Shown here: piece after piece, positions 1-6,184 of the stretch
Position numbering within the stretch: the stretch's first letter is position 1
How the letters are laid out: every line of letters begins with the position of its first letter
Assembly: GCA_965229645.1 (NCBI GenBank)
Contig: OZ245893.1
Span: forward strand, 620,001 to 684,000
DNA length: 64,000 bases
Reading direction: 5' to 3'
From: CAXQZM01 sp965229645
Lineage (GTDB): Bacteria; Pseudomonadota; Alphaproteobacteria; UBA7985
Notes under the pieces: generated by a model
Database searches by the model: none
The model's input: the letters and a program-made list of their open reading frames with translations, nothing else
What the model was told of the DNA's origin: nothing
Translations under genes and position numbers: made by a program

Positions 1-2190
1 GAAGCCGTAGCTTGGCTAGCGGAGACGGGCTACCGCAACCCCATCGACAGCAGCGAGTTGTGGAACAACCCAAGCGCAGACCACGCCTTGCGCAAGGCAG
101 TTGGGCAGGGGACTGGCAACAGCTTGCAAACCTTCCAAGTCAGTCAAAGCGGCGAGGCCCTATACTTGGGGCAAGACGTGATTGGGTCTTGCCTTGGTAC
201 GCTGCGATTGCAGGCCGACGTCGTTGACTTTGTATCTGTTCAGACAAACACCCCCCCGAGCCTGCGGGAATTTCGCGACCCCTTAGACGAGGGCGGTCTA
301 GGCCCCGTCATGATCTCCGTGCCCGCAGGAATTTTCACCTTGGGCTCGCCCGAAGATGAGGAGGGGCATTGGAGCAATGAAGGGCCGCAGCAAGAGATTC
401 GCTTCGGGGAACCTTTTGCCTTGGGCAAATACCCTGTGACCTTCGCGGAGTACGATGCCTTCTGCGACGCGACGGGCCAGGCGCGCGTGGATGATCAGGG
501 ATGGGGGCGGGGGCAGCGCCCTGCGATCAATCTAAGTTGGGACGACGCACAGGCCTACTGTCAGTGGCTGAGCGAGGCGACGGGTGAGGACTATCACCTG
601 CCTTCCGAAGCGCAATGGGAATACGCCTGCCGTGCGGGGACAACAACGGCCTACCCTTGGGGAGAGGCATGGGACCCAGCGATGGCCAATGGTGACAGGG
701 AAATAAGCCAAACGTCAAAAGTTGGGGCTTTCCCCCCCAATCCTTGGGGGTTTTGCGATATGAATGGCAATGTGGACGAATGGTGTGCGGACGTTTGGCA
801 AGACAATCACGTGGGTGCGGCACCCGACGGCACACCAAGGCAACTGGCACGCGAGCAGAGCGATCTGTCTGTCCGTGTTGTGCGCGGCGGTTCGTGGCTC
901 GATGCCGCCAGGTTCTGCCGGTCAGCGGCCCGCTTTAGGAGCCACCCTGGCAACCGCGACGGCTTCCTAGGCTTCCGTCTTGCCCGAGGTCAAGGAGCTC
1001 CAGCAGGCCATCGCGCGGAGCGCGCTGGAGCAGCGGCGGCGGAGCCGCCGCTGCGCAGGCGGCTCCGCCCCGAGGCGCAGAGCCTGGCTGTTCCGCTTGC
1101 GGACTTGCCCGCCGCTCCCTTTGTGATCCGTACCGATTGCGCCGAGCTGGTCGTCGATCGGATCCACCGAAATGCCGCATGGGCGTCGGCCATGGGCCGC
1201 GATCCCTGCGGTCTTTGGGCCGATATAGAGGTCCAAGACGTGCGCCAGCGCCTGCGTTGGTGCCCCCCAGGGCAGTTCCAGATGGGCTCACCAATGGGCG
1301 AGCCAGGGCGATTTGATGATTATGAAGGACCTGTGACAAACGTCACCTTCCAACAAGGATTCTGGATGTTTGACACACCCGTGACGCAGGCGCTTTATGC
1401 GGCGGTGACAGGGGAAAACCCCAGTCGGTTTCGCTCTCCCACGCGGCCCGTGGAGAAGGTCAGTTGGGAGGATGCTCAAAGTTTTGTCGAAAGACTCAAT
1501 AAGATGACGGGCATGACCCATGGGGAAAGATCATCGGGGTTCCATCTGCCGTCCGAGGCGCAGTGGGAGTATGCCTGCCGCGCGGGCACCGAGCAGGCCA
1601 CCTGGGCGGGGCCGATGGAGATCAAAGGCGAACGCAATGCCGCCATCCTCAACGACATTGCTTGGTACGGGGGCAATAGTGGAACCGATTTTGAGTTGGA
1701 CAATGGGTTTGATAGTTCGGATTGGTCAGAGAAGGCCTTTGACCACAGCAAGGCGGGCACCATGCCGACGAAGTTGAAATCCGCGAATCCTTGGGGCTTG
1801 TACGATACCCTGGGCAACGTTTGGGAATGGTGCGAAGATGTTTGGCACGAGACGCATGAGGGCGCGCACGACAACGGCCAGGCCCGCCAGCCAGCGCAGG
1901 GCGACGAGGCAACTGAGTCTCACCGTGTTGTGCGCGGCGGTTCGTGGCTCGATTCCGCCTGGTACTGCCGGTCAGCGGCCCGCAATAGGCTCCCCCCTGG
2001 CGACCGCAACGGCTACCTAGGCTTCCGTCTTGCCCGAGGTCAAGGAGCTCCAGCCAGCCAGCGCGCGGAGCGCGCCCTTCAGGCGGGCGTGGCGGAGCCA
2101 CGCCCGACGCGGGAAGGTGCGACTCCCGAATTGGGGAGCAACGCGCTTTCTCGCCTATGGCGTCGCTTTCGCGATCAACGGGATACCTGA
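1..2190 (+). CDS. DGR target protein 1: tandem FGE/C-type-lectin-like domains (5' partial)
   Basis: The frame is open from base 1, so the true start lies outside the window. About 100 codons of unrecognised N-terminal sequence are followed by two FGE-sulfatase (C-type-lectin-like) domains, encoded at about 300-1000 and 1130-2050. Each has the family signatures LPSEAQWEYACRAG, NPWG, a G-N-V-x-E-W-C stretch and the closing RVVRGGSW...LGFRLARG. The closing segments are the variable repeats VR1 and VR2, so one polypeptide carries two diversified sites. Sequence between the domains and after the second encodes Ala/Arg/Gly-rich linkers that coincide with DNA hairpins. Target domains of this type display a hypervariable ligand-binding surface. 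The second catalytic FGE cysteine position is kept (fixed TGC codon), but the first falls on a diversified codon, so a real formylglycine-generating activity is not expected. The next gene starts 2 nt after the stop. Confidence 0.9.
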   Translation, partial: EAVAWLAETGYRNPIDSSELWNNPSADHALRKAVGQGTGNSLQTFQVSQSGEALYLGQDVIGSCLGTLRLQADVVDFVSVQTNTPPSLREFRDPLDEGGLGPVMISVPAGIFTLGSPEDEEGHWSNEGPQQEIRFGEPFALGKYPVTFAEYDAFCDATGQARVDDQGWGRGQRPAINLSWDDAQAYCQWLSEATGEDYHLPSEAQWEYACRAGTTTAYPWGEAWDPAMANGDREISQTSKVGAFPPNPWGFCDMNGNVDEWCADVWQDNHVGAAPDGTPRQLAREQSDLSVRVVRGGSWLDAARFCRSAARFRSHPGNRDGFLGFRLARGQGAPAGHRAERAGAAAAEPPLRRRLRPEAQSLAVPLADLPAAPFVIRTDCAELVVDRIHRNAAWASAMGRDPCGLWADIEVQDVRQRLRWCPPGQFQMGSPMGEPGRFDDYEGPVTNVTFQQGFWMFDTPVTQALYAAVTGENPSRFRSPTRPVEKVSWEDAQSFVERLNKMTGMTHGERSSGFHLPSEAQWEYACRAGTEQATWAGPMEIKGERNAAILNDIAWYGGNSGTDFELDNGFDSSDWSEKAFDHSKAGTMPTKLKSANPWGLYDTLGNVWEWCEDVWHETHEGAHDNGQARQPAQGDEATESHRVVRGGSWLDSAWYCRSAARNRLPPGDRNGYLGFRLARGQGAPASQRAERALQAGVAEPRPTREGATPELGSNALSRLWRRFRDQRDT
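873..985 (+). repeat. DGR variable repeat VR1
   Basis: This 113-bp segment ends the first FGE-like domain of target 1. Compared base by base with the template repeat at 3721-3833 it differs at 13 positions. All 13 are A in the template (changed to G, T or C), and every non-A base is identical. The encoded changes fall mainly on Asn codons, for example template Asn-Asn-Thr becomes Leu-Asp-Ala and template Asp-Asn becomes Gly-Phe. It continues into GAGGTC, where the template has AAGCTC. Confidence 0.95.
1012..1069 (+). other. Tandem GC hairpins downstream of VR1
   Basis: CGCGC (1012-1016) pairs with GCGCG (1020-1024) across a GGA loop. AGCGGCGGC (1032-1040) pairs with GCCGCCGCT (1044-1052), again across GGA. 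A competing 12-bp stem joins 1038-1049 to 1058-1069. The pair begins 27 bp after the VR1 core, inside coding sequence. DGR variable repeats in phage BPP-1 have a hairpin/cruciform just downstream that promotes retrohoming, and these are candidates for that role. Confidence 0.7.
1923..2035 (+). repeat. DGR variable repeat VR2
   Basis: This 113-bp segment ends the second FGE-like domain of target 1. It differs from the template repeat at 12 positions, all of them template adenines. Encoded changes include Asn-Asn-Thr to Leu-Asp-Ser, Arg to Trp, Asn to Tyr, Asn-His to Leu-Pro and Asp-Asn to Gly-Tyr. The 3' flank GAGGTCAAGGAGCTCCAGC is shared with VR1. Confidence 0.95.
2061..2105 (+). other. Tandem GC hairpins downstream of VR2
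   Basis: GCGCGC (2061-2066) pairs with GCGCGC (2070-2075) over a GGA loop. GGGCGTGGC (2085-2093) pairs with GCCACGCCC (2097-2105), also over GGA. The layout matches the hairpins after VR1 and VR3, although the outer stem sequences differ. That suggests the structure rather than the sequence is kept. Confidence 0.7.
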
Positions 2191-2192
2191 CA

Positions 2193-2675
2193 ATGCGCCT
2201 TGATTTCTTTACCATTGCCGCGCAACCCCATCCCCAGGGTGTCGAGGAACTCAATGCCCACTTGTCCCAAGCGCGTGTTCTCAGCGTCGATCGTCAATTC
2301 GTCAGCGATGGTAGCAATAGCTTTTGGTCCATTTGTGTGATTTCCCAGGCCAGCGGCCCCAAGGCTGCTAGTCCAAAATCGAGCAAGCGTAGCAGTATCG
2401 ACTATCGCGAAATTTTGAGCGTGGGAGACTTCGCCGTCTATGCCCGTTTGCGCGAATTGCGCCGACAAACCGCCGATCAGGAAGGGGTGCCGATCTATGC
2501 AGTCTTCACCAACGAACAACTGGCGGCCATGGCGCAGCAGCGCATCACCAGCCTCACGGCCCTGCGACACATCGATGGTGTGGGGGAAGCGCGGGTGGCA
2601 AAATATGGTAAGGCCTTTCTGGAACTGATCCAGGCAACACCCCCTGCAACGGGACCCGACGGTGATGAAGTCTAG
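2193..2675 (+). CDS. HRDC-domain DGR accessory protein
   Basis: Predicted 160-aa soluble protein. The C-terminal half (about residues 75-150) is a recognisable HRDC nucleic-acid-binding domain, with VYARLRELRRQTADQEGVP early on and IDGVGEARVAKYGKAFLELI at the end. The N-terminal part (LDFFTIAA...VLSVDRQFVSDGSNSFW) is of the type found in DGR-associated HRDC proteins. HRDC proteins are one of the known accessory classes in DGR cassettes, taking the place of Avd, and probably bind the template RNA/cDNA or the target. An upstream in-frame ATG at 2157 would overlap target 1. I prefer ATG 2193, 2 nt after the target-1 stop. The 3' end overlaps the RT start by 11 nt, implying translational coupling. 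Confidence 0.88.
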   Translation: MRLDFFTIAAQPHPQGVEELNAHLSQARVLSVDRQFVSDGSNSFWSICVISQASGPKAASPKSSKRSSIDYREILSVGDFAVYARLRELRRQTADQEGVPIYAVFTNEQLAAMAQQRITSLTALRHIDGVGEARVAKYGKAFLELIQATPPATGPDGDEV

Positions 2676-3684
2676 CCGCTTGAGTCTCCCCGATATTGCT
2701 CAATGGCCCAATCTGATGCAGGCGTTCACGCGCGCAGCGCTCGGCAAACGTGGACGCGGCGACGTTGAGGCCTACCGCGCGAATCTGGAGCAGGAAATCG
2801 AGGCGCTACAAAACGGCTTGCTGACGGGTACCTATCCCGTCGGCATTATGCGGGCCTTTTCCATTCGCGACCCCAAGCCACGCCTGATCCACGCGCCCTG
2901 CTTTCGCGAGCGGGTGTTGCACCATGCCCTCATGGCTGAAATGGGACCGATCATGGACCAATCTTTGCATCCACATGTTTTTGCCTGTCGGGTTGGCAAG
3001 GGTGCCCACGCTGCGGTGGCGCAAGCCCAACGGTTCGCGCGCCGTTTTCCGTGGTACTTGCAAATCGATATCCGCCACTATTTTCCCCATATTGATCACG
3101 TGGTGCTATTAAACCTTATCGCGCGGCGATTCCGCGACGCCGATCTTTTGGCTTTAGTGCGAAGGATCATTGCGGCCCATGAGGCCAGCCCAGGAAAGGG
3201 ACTTCCAATCGGGGCGCTCACGTCGCAGAATTTTGCCAATTTCTACTTGGGGCAAGCCGACCGCCATATCACGTCCCACCCCGAGTCTGGCGGGTATGTG
3301 CGCTATATGGACGACTTGATCTGGTGGGCACATGATCGACGAGCCGCGCGCGCGGTTTTGGATAGCGTCAGGCCCCTCATCGAAGGGACTCTAAAATTAC
3401 CCATAAAACAACCCGTTCGATTGGGCAGGAGCCAAGACGGCTTGGCGTTTTGCGGATTTCGCATTTTTCCCTATCGCCTGTTGTTGTCAAAACGCAGGAA
3501 ACGACGCTATACCCGCGCGAGGAGGGTGGCTGAATCTTCCTTTTTGCAAGGGCACATCAACGCCCGCGCGTTGCAAACGCGGATGGATGCTGCCTTGGCG
3601 ATCACCGCAGGGGCGGACAGCCGTGTCTGGCGGCGTGCGCAGTTGCAACGCACCCCCCTTGCCAGAGAAGTGTTAGAGGCCTAA
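2665..3684 (+). CDS. DGR reverse transcriptase
   Basis: Group-II-intron-like reverse transcriptase of 339 aa that copies the TR RNA into cDNA with errors at adenines. The first catalytic Asp is in QIDIRHYF (D135). The active-site box is YMDD (residues 214-217). Motif 4 reads IGALTSQ (residues 182-188), which is the DGR signature [I/V/L]GxxxSQ rather than the QGxxxSP of retrons and group II introns. There is no maturase X or endonuclease domain, as expected for a DGR RT. GTG at 2662 is an alternative start. The gene overlaps the HRDC gene and ends 26 bp before the TR homology begins. Confidence 0.95.
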   Translation: MKSSRLSLPDIAQWPNLMQAFTRAALGKRGRGDVEAYRANLEQEIEALQNGLLTGTYPVGIMRAFSIRDPKPRLIHAPCFRERVLHHALMAEMGPIMDQSLHPHVFACRVGKGAHAAVAQAQRFARRFPWYLQIDIRHYFPHIDHVVLLNLIARRFRDADLLALVRRIIAAHEASPGKGLPIGALTSQNFANFYLGQADRHITSHPESGGYVRYMDDLIWWAHDRRAARAVLDSVRPLIEGTLKLPIKQPVRLGRSQDGLAFCGFRIFPYRLLLSKRRKRRYTRARRVAESSFLQGHINARALQTRMDAALAITAGADSRVWRRAQLQRTPLAREVLEA

Positions 3685-3710
3685 CATGTCTTCGGAAAGA
3701 CGCCCCAGCA

Positions 3711-3833
3711 AGAAGGCTGACCGTGTTGTGCGCGGCGGTTCGTGGAACAATACCGCCAGGAACTGCCGGTCAGCGGCCCGCAATAGGAACCACCCTGGCA
3801 ACCGCAACGACAACCTAGGCTTCCGTCTTGCCC
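3711..3833 (+). repeat. DGR template repeat (TR)
   Basis: The core at 3721-3833 is the invariant donor for VR1-VR3. It contains 23 adenines, of which 20 are changed in at least one VR, while the 90 non-A positions are identical in all three. In the reading frame of the targets it is rich in AAY (Asn) codons, the usual DGR arrangement that allows many substitutions without creating stops. Homology with VR3 starts 10 bp earlier (AGAAGGCTGA at 3711-3720) than homology with VR1 or VR2. After 3833 the TR reads AAGCTC where all VRs read GAGGTC. This is the kind of IMH*/IMH mismatch that makes transfer one-way from TR to VR. Confidence 0.95.
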
Positions 3834-3996
3834 AAGCTCCTAACCAGGGCAGCAGCCCTGGGTTTGACCAGGGGCGTTTTTCGGGCGTTGGGCAGGTCTT
3901 TGGCCCCTCGCTAAAACCCAAAGACCGCCAGCCCGTGGGTAGGGGACAAGGCGTCGCGACAGCGTGCTGGCGGTCGCTTTGGTGCGAGATTCTAAG
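3834..3996 (+). ncRNA. Putative DGR spacer (Sp) part of the template RNA
   Basis: The 163 bp between TR and the second target carry no convincing gene but fold strongly. CCAGGGC (3844-3850) pairs with GCCCTGG (3855-3861) around AGCA. GGTCTTTGG (3895-3903) pairs with CCAAAGACC (3918-3926), extended past a bulged A by GGC/GCC. In phage BPP-1 a structured spacer of about 140 nt 3' of TR primes and positions cDNA synthesis, and this segment is the right size and place. The function is inferred from position and folding. Confidence 0.6.
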
Positions 3997-4794
3997 ATGA
4001 AAGACCCAATCGACACCTCCCGCCATCCGCTCATGCACGGAGGCGCGCCCGCCTGGGCGTCGGGCTGGGGCGAGGATGCGAAGGGAGTCTTCATTGAAAT
4101 CAGGATCAAGGATGCGGTGCAAGTCATGCGCTGGTGTCGGCCTGGGCGTTTCCTGATGGGGGCTGGGTCTGATGATCCAGATGCAAGGAGCTCAGAGCGC
4201 CCGCAAACTGAAATCAGTTTTCGCGAGGGGTTTTGGTTGGGCGACACGCCTGTTACGCAAAAATTCTATACTGCATTGATAGGGGAGAACCCGAGCCGAT
4301 TTGAGTCGCCAAATCGTCCTGTTGAGAGAGTCTCTCGGCAAGATGCAAAAGCCTTCATTGCCCAGTTGAACTCAGCGCAGGACCAGCTGAACCTGCGACT
4401 ACCGTCAGAAGCCGAATGGGAATACGCCTGCCGAGCGAGAACGCTGACGCCCTATTGGTGGGGCACACAATGGGACGATACGAAAGCCAATGCGCAAGGA
4501 CATGTTGGTAAGACAAGGGATGTCGGGACCTATCCAGTCAATCCTTGGGGCTTTGCCGACATGAGCGGCAACGTATGGGAGTGGTGCGAAGATGTCTGGC
4601 ATGGGAGCCATGAGGGGGCAGTGCCTGACGGCGCGCCACGGCAGCCGATTGGCGAGCAAGAGAAGGCTGACCGTGTTGTGCGCGGCGGTTCGTGGAACGT
4701 TACCGCCAGGAGCTGCCGGTCTGCGGCCCGCCTTAGGTACCACCCTGGCAACCGCGTCGGCTACCTAGGCTTCCGTCTTGCCCGAGGTCACTAA
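3997..4794 (+). CDS. DGR target protein 2: single FGE/C-type-lectin-like domain
   Basis: A 265-aa FGE-sulfatase-fold protein with no signal peptide or membrane segment. The opening AWASGWGEDAKGVFIEI...MRWCRPGRFLMG is homologous to the start of the second domain of target 1. It then shows DTPVTQKFYTALIGENPSRF, LRLPSEAEWEYACRA, NPWGFADMSGNVWEWCEDVW and the terminal RVVRGGSW...LGFRLARGH. The last 40 codons are VR3, so the diversified surface lies at the extreme C terminus as in other DGR targets. A GTG at 3964 is in frame but would sit in the structured RNA spacer, so ATG 3997 is preferred. Relative to VR1 and VR2, three extra bases after the VR (CACTAAGG against CAAGG) create the stop codon. 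Confidence 0.9.
   Translation: MKDPIDTSRHPLMHGGAPAWASGWGEDAKGVFIEIRIKDAVQVMRWCRPGRFLMGAGSDDPDARSSERPQTEISFREGFWLGDTPVTQKFYTALIGENPSRFESPNRPVERVSRQDAKAFIAQLNSAQDQLNLRLPSEAEWEYACRARTLTPYWWGTQWDDTKANAQGHVGKTRDVGTYPVNPWGFADMSGNVWEWCEDVWHGSHEGAVPDGAPRQPIGEQEKADRVVRGGSWNVTARSCRSAARLRYHPGNRVGYLGFRLARGH
4671..4783 (+). repeat. DGR variable repeat VR3
   Basis: 113 bp at the 3' end of target 2, with 11 differences from the TR, all at TR adenines. Encoded changes include Asn to Val, Asn to Ser, Asn to Leu, Asn to Tyr and the Asn-Asp-Asn block to Val-Gly-Tyr. The adjacent AGAAGGCTGA (4661-4670) is also identical to the TR flank, making this the longest TR-VR match (123 bp). Confidence 0.95.
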
Positions 4795-4813
4795 GGAGCT
4801 TCAAGCAAGCCTC

Positions 4814-4866
4814 GACGCGCGGAGCGCGTCTGGGGGCTCAGCGCGCGGCGGAGCCGCGGGCTGAGC
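4814..4866 (+). other. Tandem GC hairpins downstream of VR3
   Basis: GACGCGC (4814-4820) pairs with GCGCGTC (4824-4830) over GGA. GCTCAGC (4836-4842) pairs with GCTGAGC (4860-4866), enclosing GCGGC/GCCGC over GGA (4845-4857). Here the hairpins are intergenic, after the target-2 stop. They could act as DGR retrohoming hairpins, and neither has a T-run that would suggest a terminator. Confidence 0.65.
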
Positions 4867-5224
4867 GGCGGTGCGTTGCCAGGGTCTTGTTGATAGGTTA
4901 GGCGGGGGGAAATGAACCAGACTTTTTGCCAACTGTTGCCTCATTCGATCCTCACAATTCTCAGAACTGAAGTCTTCAATGCCAAGCCAGCTAATGCTGG
5001 GCGCAGTTGTGGCACCCATCGCGGGTCGGTGACATGGGCAGATGGATTCTGCGACTTCGCTTCGCTGCGCGCAGAATGACAGCTGAAGGGGGCGGGTCGT
5101 CGTCGGGTTCGTTTGCTGAGCCGCCAGTGACAGCTAGAGGGGGCGGGTCGTCGGCTGGTCTGTTTGATGCGCCGCTGGTGGCAGTTGGAACAAGGTCGTC
5201 AATCGGCCATTGCCTGTGGCGCGC
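4867..5224. other. Intergenic region between DGR and hemC, with dispersed palindrome and direct repeats
   Basis: No gene is supported here. The segment holds a palindromic dispersed repeat (about 5044-5080, ATTCTGCG...CGCAGAAT) and two adjacent units of about 51 bp (5078-5128 and 5129-5180) sharing GACAGCT..AGGGGGCGGGTCGTCG. A diverged third unit (about 5227-5273) runs into the annotated hemC start. Confidence 0.6.
5044..5080 (+). repeat. Dispersed palindromic repeat (GGATTCTGCGACTTCGCT type), copy a
   Basis: GATTCTGCGACTTCGCTTCG continues to GCGCAGAATGAC, with the ends ATTCTGCG/CGCAGAAT pairing. Related copies are seen at about 29549-29586 and 29829-29856 (minus orientation), more weakly near 21690-21720, and at 54464-54498. 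Confidence 0.6.
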
Positions 5225-6169
5225 ATGAGGGTGGGGGCAGGGCCGTCGTCCAGTCCGTTTGCTGTGCCGCAGGTCTTGTCTCTGGGGACCCGCGCGTCGC
5301 CGCTGGCGTTGGCGCAGACGGCGCGGGTTGTTGCGGCCTTGGCGGATCACGGGGTCCAGGCCCGTGCCAAGACTTTTTCGACGCGCGGGGATCGCTGGTT
5401 GGACGTGCCGCTCCAGGCTTTGGGGGACAAGGGGGCTTTTACCGCCGAACTGCAGCAGGCCTTGCGGGCTGGGCAGGTGGCGGCGGCGGTGCATTCGGCC
5501 AAGGACTTGTCGGCGCTCGACGATCCCGACTTGCCGATTGTCGCGGCCTTGCCGCGCGATGCACGCGAGGATGTGGTGATCGCGCCAGGCGGGGCGGGGT
5601 TGGACAGCTTGCCCAAGGGCGCGCGCGTAGGCACCTCCAGCTTGCGTCGCGCGGCGCAACTGCGCGATGCGCGTCCCGATCTGCGCCCCGTCGTCGTGCG
5701 CGGCAACATTCAAACCCGCTTGCAGAAATGGCGCGCGGGAGAGGTTGACGCCCTGATTCTGGCGGCGGCGGGGTTGGCGCGCCTGGGGTTGGAGGAGGCC
5801 GTGCCCCATGTGACGTTGCCAGGGCTCTATGCGCCGGCGCAGGGCATCATCGCCGTGCAGGCGCTTGCCGCCGCGCCGCACTGGGATGCGATTAACGATC
5901 CCGCCAGCTTCGCGGCGCTTGGGATCGAACGGGCCTTGGTGCGCGGCCTTGGCGCCTCGTGCCGTCAGCCCGTCGCCTGCGCGCTGGATTGGACGCGCGA
6001 CGGGCAGGGGACCCTAGCGGCCATGGCCTGGGGACCCGAAGGCGCGCGCGTGCAGGAGACCCTTGACCTTGCGCCCAATCAGACTTTGGCGGATCAGGTC
6101 GCGCAGGCCGAGCGATTGGGCCTGCGCCTACGCGCGCGCTTGCCGCAGGGCCTTGGAACCGAACCGTAG
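5225..6169 (+). CDS. hemC: Porphobilinogen deaminase (hydroxymethylbilane synthase)
   Basis: Cytoplasmic enzyme that joins four porphobilinogens into hydroxymethylbilane for haem and related tetrapyrroles. Characteristic stretches are LGTRASPLALAQTARV near the N terminus, AVHSAKDL, TSSLRRAAQL, VVVRGNIQTRL and GLGASCRQPVACAL. The last contains the Cys (about residue 246) that binds the dipyrromethane cofactor. ATG 5225 gives 314 aa. The first ~15 residues are encoded by a copy of an upstream direct repeat and are not conserved, so a GTG at 5264 (just before VLSLGTR) is a plausible alternative start. It is followed 15 bp later by hemD. Confidence 0.95.
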   Translation: MRVGAGPSSSPFAVPQVLSLGTRASPLALAQTARVVAALADHGVQARAKTFSTRGDRWLDVPLQALGDKGAFTAELQQALRAGQVAAAVHSAKDLSALDDPDLPIVAALPRDAREDVVIAPGGAGLDSLPKGARVGTSSLRRAAQLRDARPDLRPVVVRGNIQTRLQKWRAGEVDALILAAAGLARLGLEEAVPHVTLPGLYAPAQGIIAVQALAAAPHWDAINDPASFAALGIERALVRGLGASCRQPVACALDWTRDGQGTLAAMAWGPEGARVQETLDLAPNQTLADQVAQAERLGLRLRARLPQGLGTEP

Positions 6170-6184
6170 AAGCGTCCCGAGACC

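Noticed and set aside
2665..3684. Retron or group II intron reverse transcriptase
   Set aside because: Motif IGALTSQ instead of QGxxxSP, no maturase or endonuclease domain, no msr/msd or intron ends, and a TR/VR set is present.
3686..4000. A 104-codon open frame across the TR and its spacer, resembling the end of an FGE domain
   Set aside because: The similarity is the template repeat itself. There is no domain before it, and the rest overlaps the structured spacer. Treated as non-coding.
1..4794. Genuine sulfatase-modifying (formylglycine-generating) enzymes
   Set aside because: Only one of the two catalytic cysteines aligns, the other is on a diversified codon, and no sulfatase gene is near.
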